64,000 bases of DNA from Bog-756 sp963769905. Its GTDB lineage: Bacteria > Actinomycetota > Acidimicrobiia > Acidimicrobiales > RAAP-2. The stretch lies in the NCBI GenBank assembly GCA_963769905.1, contig CAVYNG010000001.1, positions 248,001-312,000 of the forward strand, given 5' to 3'. The position numbers were made by a program, and so were the translations under genes. Under the pieces are notes generated by a model. It ran no database searches. It worked only from the letters and a program-made list of their open reading frames with translations, and was not told the origin of the DNA. Below are positions 49,941-58,816 of the stretch, piece after piece; the stretch's first letter is position 1, and the number at the start of each line of letters is the position of its first letter.

Positions 49941-51080
49941 GTGACCGTCGTCCACGTCATCGCCGTGCTCGCCGGTATCGCGCTGGTGTTGTCGGTCCTC
50001 ATCTCGGCGCTCGAAACGGTCGTCCTGCCGATGCGCGGTTTCACCCGGATCTCTCGGTTCGTCTTCGCGGTCGCCTACTGGATTCTCGTCCACCGCTGGC
50101 GGACCCGAGCGCGCGAGATCGAATTGCGGGGTCTCTACGCCCCGATCGCCCTGGTCACACTCCCCCTCATCTGGATGTCGCTCGTCACCGTCGGCTTTTC
50201 GCTCATCTTCTGGGGCTTCGACACCGGCACCTGGCAGCACTCGTTCGAGGTGAGCGGTTCGTCACTGACCACCCTCGGCTTCGCTGCTCCGACGGGCACC
50301 GGGAGGGTCTGGCTCTCGATCACCGAAGCGATCCTCGGGCTCGGTCTCGTCGCACTCCTCATCACCTACCTCCCGACCATCTACGCCGCGCACCACGCGC
50401 GCGAGAAGGGAATCATGCTGATGCGGCCCTTCGCCGGCACGCCGGCGTCGCCGGTGGACATGCTCCTCGTCCTCGACCGGCTCGGCACCATCGACAACGA
50501 CGAGCTCTGGAGGATGGCCGCCAACTGGATCCTCGAGCTCGACCAGACCCACAGCGACTTCCCCGCCCTCTGCTACTTCCCCGAGTCGGCGCCCGAACAG
50601 TCATGGGTGGCGTCGGTCGGGTGTGTGCTCGACGGAGCGGCGCTGCTCCTTGCCACCGCCGCTATCGACCCGGACCAGCGCGACGTGTCGGCGTCGAAAG
50701 GACCCCTCCTCTTCCTCACCTACGGGATACCCGCACTCGGCCACATCGGGAGGGCGGCCAACCTCCCCCTCGAGATCTCCGATACGGTCCCCGTTCTTCT
50801 CGGCACGTCCTCCGACCATTCAGGAGAGATCTCGATCCGCCGCGAGGAGTTCGAGTCTGCGCTCGATCGGCTGAATCGGGTCCTCACTGTGGAGGCCGGT
50901 GCACGGGACGAGTGCTGGCGGCGCTTCGCCGGTGTTCGCTCCGGCTACGACCGCGCCCTCCGCGGTCTCGCGGGACTGACCTTGGCGTCGGAGGCGCCTT
51001 GGACGACCGACCGGCCGGCGAAAGTGGGGCGGCCCCGGCCGTTCGGCAGCCGGCCGGTCAGGACCGACTGGTCCGTCTAG
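49941..51080 (+). CDS. Pore-loop (potassium-channel-like) membrane protein with an atypical filter
   Basis: 379 residues. Helices lie at about 5-28, 38-50, 67-92 and 118-140. Between the last two is SFEVSGSSLTTLGFAAPTG (about 95-113), which has the shape of a K+ channel pore helix and filter but reads TTLGF in place of TTVGYG. A cytosolic domain of about 230 residues follows (MLLVLDRLGTIDNDELWRMAANWI and onwards) with no RCK or cyclic-nucleotide motif recognised. It may be a non-selective or divergent ion channel; function unproven. The start is GTG at 49941. The 207-base gap upstream shows no other gene. Confidence 0.65.
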   Translation: MTVVHVIAVLAGIALVLSVLISALETVVLPMRGFTRISRFVFAVAYWILVHRWRTRAREIELRGLYAPIALVTLPLIWMSLVTVGFSLIFWGFDTGTWQHSFEVSGSSLTTLGFAAPTGTGRVWLSITEAILGLGLVALLITYLPTIYAAHHAREKGIMLMRPFAGTPASPVDMLLVLDRLGTIDNDELWRMAANWILELDQTHSDFPALCYFPESAPEQSWVASVGCVLDGAALLLATAAIDPDQRDVSASKGPLLFLTYGIPALGHIGRAANLPLEISDTVPVLLGTSSDHSGEISIRREEFESALDRLNRVLTVEAGARDECWRRFAGVRSGYDRALRGLAGLTLASEAPWTTDRPAKVGRPRPFGSRPVRTDWSV

Positions 51081-51105
51081 CCAGGTCGCCGAGACCAGGC
51101 GGGTG

Positions 51106-51167
51106 GAGACCCTGGGCTCCGTCTCCCGCAGGGGACGAGACCTCGCACTCCGTCTCCAGCAGGGGAC
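51106..51167. repeat. 31-bp tandem repeat with internal hairpins
   Basis: Two adjacent 31-base units (51106-51136 and 51137-51167) share the 3' part CTCCGTCTCC(C/A)GCAGGGGAC. Each contains a GAGAC...GTCTC inverted repeat with a loop of about ten bases. They abut the palindrome array at 51165-51220, in the 232-base gap between the convergent pore-loop and gadB genes. Confidence 0.7.
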
Positions 51168-51220
51168 ATCACGTGACGTAGAGTTACATCACGTGATGTA
51201 GGCCTACATCACGTGATGTA
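51165..51220. repeat. Array of three 16-bp CACGTG palindromes at 20-bp period
   Basis: TACATCACGTGATGTA occurs perfectly at 51185-51200 and 51205-51220, and with two mismatches at 51165-51180 (GACATCACGTGACGTA). Start-to-start spacing is exactly 20 bases, about two helical turns. The two perfect copies with their GGCC spacer make one 38-base perfect palindrome (51184-51221). The array lies at the 3' ends of two convergent genes, 93 bases past the gadB stop, not at an obvious promoter. Confidence 0.8.
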
Positions 51221-51312
51221 ACGAGCCGGGAAGGGACCTCGGGGGCCGAACCGAGCGCATTCTCCGGCCCCCGCAGCAGCAGGGCGACGCTGACCAGGGG
51301 GTTCTCGGAACC

Positions 51313-52713
51313 TCAGAGGTGGCTGAAGCCGCCAGCTTCCCCGGGAGTCATCCCGACCGAGACCGGGTGCTTCTCGAAGTGGGCGATCGAGTCGCGCATG
51401 TCCTCGAAGAGCAGCGCACCGAGGTCGCGGCTTACCCCCTGACGGACCAGGATTCTCTGGACCGAGACATCGGACAGCGAGCCGGTCAACGGATAGGCCG
51501 GGACCTGCCACCCCCGCACTCGCAGTCGGTCCGCCAGGTCGTAGAGGGTGTAGCCGGGGTTCTCCCCCTCGCGGATGCGCCAGGCGACCGAGGGGATCCC
51601 GGTTGCAGGTTTCGAATCGCAGAGCAGCTCGAACGGTCCGAGGCGCTCCACCCCTTCGGCCAGGAAGGAGCCGGTGTCGTAGCAGCATTCGTGTACGTCC
51701 CGGTAGCCCTTCTTCCCGAGCCGGACGAAGTTGTAGTACTGGGCGACGATCTGGCCAGCGGGCCGCGAGAAGTTGATCTGGAACACCGGCATGTCCCCGC
51801 CGAGATAGGTGACGTGGAAGACGAGGTCGTCGGGCAGCTCCGAGGTGTCCCGCCAGAGCACCCAGCCCACGCCGAGGGGCGCGAGGCCGAACTTGTGGCC
51901 CGACGTGCTGATCGACTTGACCCTCGGAATGCGGAAGTCCCAGGGGACCTCCGGCGCGCAGAACGGCGCGAGGAACGCGCCGCTCGCCCCGTCGACGTGG
52001 ATGTCGACGTCGACCCCGGTCCGCTCCTGCAGGTCGTCGAGCGCCTTCGAGAGATCGAGCACCGGTTCGTACGAGCCGGTGTAGGTGACGCCGAATGTCG
52101 GGACGACCATGATGGTGTTCTCGTCGACACGGGCGAGCATCTCCTCGACTGTCATCCCGTAGCGACCGGGGGCCATCGGGATCTCGCGCATCTCGACGTC
52201 CCAGTAGCGGGCGAACTTGTGCCAGACCACTTGGACCGGGCCGCACACCATGTTCGGCCGGTCGGTGGGCTTGCCGGCCGCCTCCCGCTTGGCCCGCCAG
52301 CGCCATTTGGCCGCCATGCCGCCGAGCATGCACGCCTCGGACGAGCCGATCGCCGAACACCCCACCGGATCTTCCTGGTGAGGTGCATGCCACAGGTCGG
52401 CCAACATGGCCACGCAACGGCGCTCGATCTCCGCGGTCTGCGGGTACTCGTCCTTGTCGATCATGTTCTTGTTCATCGCCATGTCCATCAGCCGGTGCAC
52501 CTCGTCCTCCTCCCAGGTCTGGCAGAAGGTCGCGAGGTTCTGGCGCGAGTTGCCGTCGAGGAGGAGCTCGTCGGAGATCGACTGGAACGCGTCCTCGGGT
52601 CTCATCTGCCCAGTCGGAAACCGGTTCGAGGGGAGCTTCATCAGCAGGTCGTTGCCTGCGTAGACCGACTCGAGCATCTCGTCATGGGCGGAGACCCGCT
52701 TGTGGAGTGGCAT
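51313..52713 (-). CDS. gadB: Glutamate decarboxylase
   Basis: PLP-dependent conversion of glutamate to GABA and CO2, consuming a proton; 466 residues, the same length as E. coli GadB. The PLP-lysine motif is SISTSGHKFGLAPLG. DIHVDGASGAFLAPF supplies the cofactor-contacting Asp, and PVGCSAIGSSEACMLGG the phosphate pocket. The C-terminus ends GGFSHL. ATG 52713 was chosen, with AAAGGAT upstream; the frame extends further but without homology. No GABA antiporter gene is nearby. An inverted repeat (52786-52801) lies 73 bases upstream and a palindrome array lies beyond the 3' end. Confidence 0.95.
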   Translation of the reverse strand: MPLHKRVSAHDEMLESVYAGNDLLMKLPSNRFPTGQMRPEDAFQSISDELLLDGNSRQNLATFCQTWEEDEVHRLMDMAMNKNMIDKDEYPQTAEIERRCVAMLADLWHAPHQEDPVGCSAIGSSEACMLGGMAAKWRWRAKREAAGKPTDRPNMVCGPVQVVWHKFARYWDVEMREIPMAPGRYGMTVEEMLARVDENTIMVVPTFGVTYTGSYEPVLDLSKALDDLQERTGVDVDIHVDGASGAFLAPFCAPEVPWDFRIPRVKSISTSGHKFGLAPLGVGWVLWRDTSELPDDLVFHVTYLGGDMPVFQINFSRPAGQIVAQYYNFVRLGKKGYRDVHECCYDTGSFLAEGVERLGPFELLCDSKPATGIPSVAWRIREGENPGYTLYDLADRLRVRGWQVPAYPLTGSLSDVSVQRILVRQGVSRDLGALLFEDMRDSIAHFEKHPVSVGMTPGEAGGFSHL

Positions 52714-52785
52714 GACGATCCTTTCGCTCGGCGCGCGCGGCGCGATGGCACATCTTCGCATCCCTGTCCCGATGGCGCGGCTCAC

Positions 52786-52801
52786 GACGCCGGACGGCGT
52801 C
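52786..52801. promoter_or_regulatory. Inverted repeat between the LapA-like gene and gadB
   Basis: GACGCCG-ga-CGGCGTC is a perfect 7-2-7 inverted repeat in the 127-base gap upstream of gadB and 40 bases past the LapA-like stop. It could be an operator for gadB or a terminator stem; position does not decide. Confidence 0.4.
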
Positions 52802-52840
52802 AGGGACGCCGAGGTGGCTGCGGAATTGCCTCGCCTACAG

Positions 52841-53128
52841 TTAGGTCCGGGTCTTTTGCCGCTGCCGGCGCCGATAGATCACCAGCCGGTCGGCTGCCAC
52901 GCCGAGCACCGCGGCGATCAGCAGCGCCCAGATGAGGCTGACGTGGGCGCTCCAGAAGACGAAGTGGACCTCGACCGTCTGACTGTTCTCGACGATGAAC
53001 GCGATGAGATACACCAGGATCACCGCTGCCCCGACCAGGCGCGCGATCTCCTTGGGCTCGCGCTTCGGGCCCTCGGCTGCGCCGTGCCGCTCAACTCCCG
53101 AACTCGAACTTCTTCCGGTATCGGCCAT
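52841..53128 (-). CDS. LapA-domain (DUF1049) small membrane protein
   Basis: 95 residues. A polar N-terminus (1-30) is followed by two helices (about 32-50 and 60-80), with the family pattern FIVENSQTVEVHFVFWSAHVSLIWALLIAAVLG and a terminal basic stretch (YRRRQRQK). In enterobacteria LapA assists envelope assembly; actinobacterial relatives are uncharacterised. The ATG at 53128 has GGAGGG about six bases upstream. Confidence 0.85.
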   Translation of the reverse strand: MADTGRSSSSGVERHGAAEGPKREPKEIARLVGAAVILVYLIAFIVENSQTVEVHFVFWSAHVSLIWALLIAAVLGVAADRLVIYRRRQRQKTRT

Positions 53129-53273
53129 TGCACCCTCCTCGTCGAGGCGCCGCCGCCAATCTCGACAGTACCCGGGGAGACCTCCCGTGAACAGGACCTT
53201 GGTCATGCCCGGAAGTCTCTGCGACCTGGGAGCGACACCGAGAGCCTCCGCTCGATGCGGCGCGGGTCGGGGC

Positions 53274-54929
53274 TCAGGTGAACAGCAGGGTGGCCTGGTG
53301 GGCGAAGTCGAGGATCGGTCCGGGGATGATGCCGAACACCACCGAGAACGCCACGGTCACGCCGATCACCAGCGCGGTCAGAGCTGGGACCGGTACGACG
53401 CCGCGCTCGGCCACCTCGGTCGCCGGCGGCGCGTCGGTCAGGACCTGCAGGCTCGACACCGCGCCGTCGGAGCGGTCCTCCCAGTACCCGTGGTCGGGTT
53501 CGCCATCCGGTGCCGGGAGAGCAGGATCACCCGGTCCGGGGTCGCCGAGCATCCCGACCGGCGAGAACATGGTCACCGCGACGCGCAGGTAGAAGAAGGC
53601 GGCGATCGCCGCGGACACCATCGCGACCACTGCGAGCACGTAGGAGTGGACCGCCACTGCAGAGCCGACCACCTCGAACTTCGCGAGGAAGCCCGTCGTG
53701 AAGGGGATGCCCGCCTGGCCGAGCAGCAACACCGCGAAGCAGAGGGCGAGTACCGGTTGTCGGCGCGCGAGGCCTCGGTAGTCCTCGAGCTGATGCCCGG
53801 TGTCGCCTGCTCGGGCCATGACGGTGATCACCGCGAAAGATCCGATCACGAGGAACGTGTAGGTGAAGACGTAGTAGAGGGAGGCGGTGACTCCTCGGGT
53901 GGTCGCGGCCTCGACTCCGAGGAGGATGAAGCCGACGTGGTTGATCGACGAGTAGGCCATCATGCGCTTCACGTCGCGCTGCATGAGGGCGACCACGGCT
54001 CCGAAGAGCAGGCTCACGAATGCCAGCGCCCAGACGACCGGTTGCCAGTCGGCACGGACGGTGCCGAACGACGAGATGAACACCCGGAGCAGCGCGGCGA
54101 ACGCACCGGCCTTGACGATCGCGGCCATGAACCCGGTGATCGGCGAAGGTGCGCCCTGGTAGACGTCGGGCGACCACATATGGAACGGCACCGCGGCGAT
54201 CTTGAAACCGAACCCGACGAGCAACAGGGCGAGTGCACCGAGAAGCACCCCGTTCGACGCGATCACGTTCTTGGAGAGGTAGTCCGCGATCTGGGGAAGG
54301 TTCGACGAACCGGTCGCTCCGTAGGCGAGTGCGATCCCGTAGACGAAGATGGCCGAGGAGAACGCCCCGAGCACGAAGTACTTGAGGGCGGCTTCGCCCG
54401 ACTCAGGCCGTCGCGGGTTGGATGCGGCGAGCACGTAGAGCGCGATCGACATGATCTCGAGCCCGAGAAAGATCACGATGAGGTCGTTCGCGGCGCCCAT
54501 CATCATCGCCCCGGACGCGGACAGCATGGCGAGCACCTGGAACTCCGGCCCTCCGATGCCCTCGCGGCGCAGGTAGCCGTCGGCGACGAGCGCTGTGAGC
54601 AGCATCGCGATCGAAACGGTGATCTGGATGAAGACGTCGAACCCGTCGTAGGCGATGGCCCCGGCGATGGTCACCTTGGCACCGTGGGTGACGACGTCGT
54701 CCCACTGGAACAGCGCGGCGACAAGGGCGGCCGACGAGGTGGTCGCGGCCACGAGCGTGCCGGCGCCGACCCCGAGCACCTGGCGGAAGAACGAGGAGAC
54801 GACCATGAGCACCAGGGCGCCCCCCATCATGATCAGCATGGGGAGGATGCTCAGGTAGTCGATGTGGGGGACGTGGATGGTCTGAGTCGACGAGCTCGCG
54901 AGCACCACGTGGGCATGGAGCGGCATCAC
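53274..54929 (-). CDS. nuoN: NADH-quinone oxidoreductase subunit N
   Basis: Antiporter-like proton-pumping subunit of complex I; 551 residues, about 14 helices. The conserved Lys/Glu-bearing helices are recognisable in SSAALVAALFQWDDV, FVLGAFSSAIFVYGIALAYG and FHMWSPDVYQGAPSPITGFMAAIVKAGAFAAL. The N-terminal start is GTG at 54929, overlapping the nuoM stop (GTGA); an ATG three bases later is possible. Last gene of the nuo operon. The 145 bases to the LapA-like gene show no distinct terminator. Confidence 0.96.
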   Translation of the reverse strand: MMPLHAHVVLASSSTQTIHVPHIDYLSILPMLIMMGGALVLMVVSSFFRQVLGVGAGTLVAATTSSAALVAALFQWDDVVTHGAKVTIAGAIAYDGFDVFIQITVSIAMLLTALVADGYLRREGIGGPEFQVLAMLSASGAMMMGAANDLIVIFLGLEIMSIALYVLAASNPRRPESGEAALKYFVLGAFSSAIFVYGIALAYGATGSSNLPQIADYLSKNVIASNGVLLGALALLLVGFGFKIAAVPFHMWSPDVYQGAPSPITGFMAAIVKAGAFAALLRVFISSFGTVRADWQPVVWALAFVSLLFGAVVALMQRDVKRMMAYSSINHVGFILLGVEAATTRGVTASLYYVFTYTFLVIGSFAVITVMARAGDTGHQLEDYRGLARRQPVLALCFAVLLLGQAGIPFTTGFLAKFEVVGSAVAVHSYVLAVVAMVSAAIAAFFYLRVAVTMFSPVGMLGDPGPGDPALPAPDGEPDHGYWEDRSDGAVSSLQVLTDAPPATEVAERGVVPVPALTALVIGVTVAFSVVFGIIPGPILDFAHQATLLFT

Positions 54930-56575
54930 CGCGAAGCTCCGGTCCTCGGGAGATCCGCCGCTCGCGGCGACCTTGCGGTCGCAGTGGCGGTGGCGGGCGC
55001 CGGCGCGTGCGTGTCCGAGCCGGCGCCGTGGGCCGGCCGGGTCCTCGTCACGTAGCGGGTGAGCCCGGCCGGCAGCGGAGTGTGGGTCACCTGGTCGACG
55101 TGGGCCACCAGCTGGTCGACCGAAGGGGTGATCCGGTCGAGGACGGGCTTCGGGAACACGCCGAGCGCCACGATCATGATGACCAACGGTGCGACGACCA
55201 GTCGCTCGTTCACCGAGAGGTCGCGCGTGGGCCGGTCCTCAGAGGTCGGATCGCCGTGGAAGCCGCGTTGATAGGCCCAGAGGAGGTAGATCGCGGCCAC
55301 GATCACCCCGGCGGTGGCGACCACCGCCCACCAGCGGTGCGCGAGGAAGGTGCCGATCAGGATGAGGAACTCCCCGACGAACCCGTTGAGGCCGGGTAGT
55401 CCGATGGAGGCCATCATCGCCACGGTGAACACCCCTGCGAGCACCGGAGCAGGCGACTGCAACCCGCGCAACGACGAGAGCTGCCAGGTCCTCCGGCGCT
55501 CGTAGATCCAACCCACGAGGATGAAGAGCGTGGCGATGATCAGCCCGTGATTCACCATCTGGAGCACGCTGCCGGCCAGACCCTGGCTGTTCAGGGCGAA
55601 GGTGCCGAGCGCGATGAACCCGATCTGCGCGAGCGAGGAGTAGGCGAGCAGCCGTTTGAGATCCCGCTGCGCACAGGCGACAACCGCGCCGTAGAGGATG
55701 CCGGCGACCGCGAGGGTCAAGAGCAGCGGCGCCATGGTGCGGCTTGCCTGCGGGAAGAGATTGAGATCGAAGCGCACGATGCCGTAGGTGCCGAGCTTGG
55801 CCATGATCGCGACGAGGATCACCGAGCCGGCGGTCGGGGCTTCGGCGTACGCATCCGGCGACCAGGTGTGGAAGGGGAAGATCGGCGCCTTGACCGCGAA
55901 GGCCAGGGTGAACGCGATGAAGAGCAGCACGCCTTCGGTACCCGAGAAGTGGGTCTGCTCGAGGGCCGGGAGCTGGAAAGTGAGCACTCCCGTCTGCGAC
56001 TGGTGGAGGAACGCTACCGCCAAGATCCCGACCAGCAGGAACGCGGAGCCGGCGAAGGTGTAGACGAAGAACTTGATGGCGGCGTACCCGCGGCGGGCGA
56101 ATCCCCATCCGCCGATCAGGAAGTAGCCGGGTACGAGTGTCAGCTCGAAGAACAAGAAGAACAGGACGAGATCGAGCGCGACGAAGCTCCCCATACAGGC
56201 GGCCTCGAGCAAGAGGAGCCAGCCCACGAAGGCTCTCGGGTCGCGACGCACCCGGGCCCCGAGCATGGTCAGCGGGAACAGCACCCCGGTGAGCAGCACC
56301 AGGAAGAGGGAGATCCCGTCCATGCCGAGTGACCAGCGGATCCCGAGATCGGTTGCCCAGACGTGCGAGGAGACCAGTTGGTACCCCGGAAAGCCGCTCT
56401 TGAACTCGACCGCGGCCGCCACCGCGACCCCGAGCGTGGCGACCGACACGGCGACCCCGGCGGCTTGGTGGAACCAGGTCGGCGCCCGCCCGCCCGGCAC
56501 CGCCGCGACCACGATCGCTCCGGCCGCGGGCAGCAGCACGAGCACCGTGAGGAAGGGGAACGGGGCGTGCACCAT
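54926..56575 (-). CDS. nuoM: NADH-quinone oxidoreductase subunit M
   Basis: 549-residue antiporter-like subunit. The essential Glu is in FFLFFELTLVPGYFLIGGWG. FAVKAPIFPFHTWSPDAYAEAPTAGSVILVAIMAKLG is the diagnostic Lys-bearing helix pair. The C-terminal 30 residues are Ala/Thr-rich and cytoplasmic. The ATG at 56575 shares a base with the nuoL stop (TGATG), and the stop overlaps nuoN. Confidence 0.96.
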   Translation of the reverse strand: MVHAPFPFLTVLVLLPAAGAIVVAAVPGGRAPTWFHQAAGVAVSVATLGVAVAAAVEFKSGFPGYQLVSSHVWATDLGIRWSLGMDGISLFLVLLTGVLFPLTMLGARVRRDPRAFVGWLLLLEAACMGSFVALDLVLFFLFFELTLVPGYFLIGGWGFARRGYAAIKFFVYTFAGSAFLLVGILAVAFLHQSQTGVLTFQLPALEQTHFSGTEGVLLFIAFTLAFAVKAPIFPFHTWSPDAYAEAPTAGSVILVAIMAKLGTYGIVRFDLNLFPQASRTMAPLLLTLAVAGILYGAVVACAQRDLKRLLAYSSLAQIGFIALGTFALNSQGLAGSVLQMVNHGLIIATLFILVGWIYERRRTWQLSSLRGLQSPAPVLAGVFTVAMMASIGLPGLNGFVGEFLILIGTFLAHRWWAVVATAGVIVAAIYLLWAYQRGFHGDPTSEDRPTRDLSVNERLVVAPLVIMIVALGVFPKPVLDRITPSVDQLVAHVDQVTHTPLPAGLTRYVTRTRPAHGAGSDTHAPAPATATATARSPRAADLPRTGASR

Positions 56576-58503
56576 CAGGTCCACCACAGCCGGGTCAGCA
56601 TGAACGCGAGCACCAGCACCGTGCCGACGACGATGCCGAGCACGTAATTGCGCACGTAGCCGGTCTCGGTTCGCCGGAGCACGGTTCCTGACTCGCGGAC
56701 CCCCTTGCCGATGCCGTTGACGGCGCCGTCGATCACCTTCGGGTCCACCACGTCCGCGCAGAACGCGGCGAGTCGCTCGGAGGGCCTGCCGAAGACCGCG
56801 TCGTAGAGCTCGTTGACGTACCAGGCGCTCCGGAGGAACGCGGCTTCGAGGCGCGGCCGCTCGGCGCGGGTCGACCAGAGCCAGAGCCCGACGGCCACCC
56901 CGGTGAGCGCCAACACCGCGTCGAAGATGCCGAGCGCCCAGAGGGTGCTCGTGCTCAGGTGGTCCTGGTAGAGGTTGGCCCCGAACACCGGGTCGATCCA
57001 GTTGGCCAGCGAGAACCGGCTGGAGGAGATGGCCATGACGCCGGCCACCGCGGCGAAGAAGGCGAGGATCCAGAGCGGCACGGTCATGATCCATCTCGAC
57101 TCGTGCGGCTCGGGAATCGCACCCTCGGCATGGTGGTCGGCGACCATGTCCTTCGCCGCGTCGACAGGGACACTCTGCGACCACCGATCCGTCCCGAAGA
57201 AGGCGAGGCCGGTGAGCCGGCTCATGTAGTACGCGGTCAACAACGCGGTCACAGCACCGACGAACCAGAGTCCTGGACGTGCCGAGAACGCGTTCTCGAG
57301 CACGTCGCCCTTCGCCCAGAAGCCCGAGAGCGGCGGCACCGCGGCGATCGCCAGCCAGCCGATGCCGAAGGTGACGAAGGTGATCGGCAGGTAGGCCCGC
57401 AGGTTTCCCATGCGTTTGAGGTCCTGCTCGTCGTGGAGCCCGTGGATCACCGAGCCGGCGCCGAGGAAGAGGAGTCCCTTGAAGAAGGCGTGGGCGATCA
57501 TGAGGAAGATCGCCGCCTCGTAGGCACCGCACCCGCAGGCGAGGACCATGTAACCGAGTTGGGAGACGGTCGAGTACGCGAGGACCTTCTTGATGTCGTC
57601 CTGCGCGCAGGCGATGGTCGCCGCGACGAGCGCGGTGGCCGCGCCGACGATGGCCACCACCAGGGACGCGTCCGGGGAGGCGTGCAGGAGCGGGTTGATC
57701 CGGCAGAGCAGGTAGACACCGGCGGTCACCATGGTGGCGGCGTGGATGAGGGCGGAGACCGGTGTCGGGCCCTCCATCGCGTCGGCGAGCCAAGGGAAGA
57801 GTGGGATCTGCGCCGACTTGCCGGCCACCCCGACGAGGACCAGCAGGCAGATGGCGGTGATGTTGCCGGGCCCGATGCGGCCGAGGTTGGCAAAGATCGT
57901 CGAGTAGTCGAGCGAGTGCACCTTCTCGAAGGTGAGGAAGATCGCGATCAGGAAACCCGCGTCGCCGATCCGGTTGTAGATGAAGGCCTTCTTGCCGGCG
58001 CTCGCCGCGGACTCCCGCCTGAACCAGAAGGCGACCAGCCAGTACGAGCAGGCCCCGACGCCTTCCCACCCCACGAAGGTCACGAGGAGGTTGCCCCCGA
58101 GGACGAGGATCAGCATCGACGCGACGAACAAGTTCATGTAGAGGAAGAACTTGGGGTAGTCGGGGTCGCCCTTCATGTAGCCGATCGAGTAGAGGTGGAT
58201 CAGCATGCTGACGCCGGTCACGAAGAGGACCATGGTCATCGACAGCGGGTCGACGTAGAGGTTCGCGTGGACCTGGAGTTGGTCGACCGGGATCCAGGTC
58301 CAGAGGTCCTGGGAGAAGCTCCTCACGGGCGCGTGCACCGTGAGCAGGTCGAGATAGACCCCGATCGACACCGCGAAGGAGGCGGCGATGAAGCCGGTGG
58401 CGATCGCCCCCGCCGCCGGGTCGCCGAGCCGCCGGCCGAAGAGCACCTGGACCGCGAAGCCGACCAGGGGCAGCAGGATGATGAGCCACGTCACGTGCAG
58501 CAT
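56575..58503 (-). CDS. nuoL: NADH-quinone oxidoreductase subunit L
   Basis: 642-residue distal antiporter-like subunit with the long lateral helix. MLHVTWLIILLPLVGFAVQVLFG opens the protein. FVGWEGVGACSYWLVAFWF carries the conserved Glu, and GKSAQIPLFPWLADAMEGPTPVSALIHAATMVTAGVYL is the signature Lys/His segment. Its ATG lies eight bases beyond the nuoK stop, and its stop shares a base with nuoM. Confidence 0.97.
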   Translation of the reverse strand: MLHVTWLIILLPLVGFAVQVLFGRRLGDPAAGAIATGFIAASFAVSIGVYLDLLTVHAPVRSFSQDLWTWIPVDQLQVHANLYVDPLSMTMVLFVTGVSMLIHLYSIGYMKGDPDYPKFFLYMNLFVASMLILVLGGNLLVTFVGWEGVGACSYWLVAFWFRRESAASAGKKAFIYNRIGDAGFLIAIFLTFEKVHSLDYSTIFANLGRIGPGNITAICLLVLVGVAGKSAQIPLFPWLADAMEGPTPVSALIHAATMVTAGVYLLCRINPLLHASPDASLVVAIVGAATALVAATIACAQDDIKKVLAYSTVSQLGYMVLACGCGAYEAAIFLMIAHAFFKGLLFLGAGSVIHGLHDEQDLKRMGNLRAYLPITFVTFGIGWLAIAAVPPLSGFWAKGDVLENAFSARPGLWFVGAVTALLTAYYMSRLTGLAFFGTDRWSQSVPVDAAKDMVADHHAEGAIPEPHESRWIMTVPLWILAFFAAVAGVMAISSSRFSLANWIDPVFGANLYQDHLSTSTLWALGIFDAVLALTGVAVGLWLWSTRAERPRLEAAFLRSAWYVNELYDAVFGRPSERLAAFCADVVDPKVIDGAVNGIGKGVRESGTVLRRTETGYVRNYVLGIVVGTVLVLAFMLTRLWWT

Positions 58504-58510
58504 CGGCCGG

Positions 58511-58816
58511 TCAGCCCTTCATCAGGTGGAGGTCGTCCGCCACGGCGGTCGAACGTCTGCGGAAGATGGCGACGACGATGCCGAGGCCGACCACCACCTC
58601 GGCCGCCGCGACCACCAAGACGAAGAAGACGAGCACCTGTCCGCCGATGTCGTGGAGCATGCGGGCAAATGTCACGAAGGTGAGGTTGGCGGCGTTGAGC
58701 ATGAGCTCGACGCACATGAACATGACCAGGACGTTGCGCCGTACGAGGACCCCGAGCGCACCGATCGAGAAGAGGACGACGCTGAGCGCGAGGTACCAGT
58801 CGCCGTTGATGCTCAT
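58511..58816 (-). CDS. nuoK: NADH-quinone oxidoreductase subunit K
   Basis: 101 residues, three helices, homologous to mitochondrial ND4L. NVLVMFMCVELMLNAANLTFVTFA carries the functionally important Glu, and FFVLVVAAAEVVVGLGIVVAIFRRR the second. The ATG at 58816 overlaps the nuoJ stop (ATGA). Confidence 0.96.
   Translation of the reverse strand: MSINGDWYLALSVVLFSIGALGVLVRRNVLVMFMCVELMLNAANLTFVTFARMLHDIGGQVLVFFVLVVAAAEVVVGLGIVVAIFRRRSTAVADDLHLMKG

Noticed and set aside
51165..51220. CRISPR-like repeats
   Set aside because: Only three short palindromic units with four-base spacers and no cas genes; not a CRISPR array.
52995..55055. Long plus-strand frame antisense to nuoN and the LapA-like gene
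   Set aside because: Acidic/His-rich translation is the usual antisense of hydrophobic membrane genes; nuoN motifs are clear on the other strand.
56959..58683. 574-codon plus-strand frame antisense to nuoL and nuoK
   Set aside because: The Asp/Glu/Arg/His-rich product mirrors membrane helices; no domain, and the nuo operon overlaps are intact.
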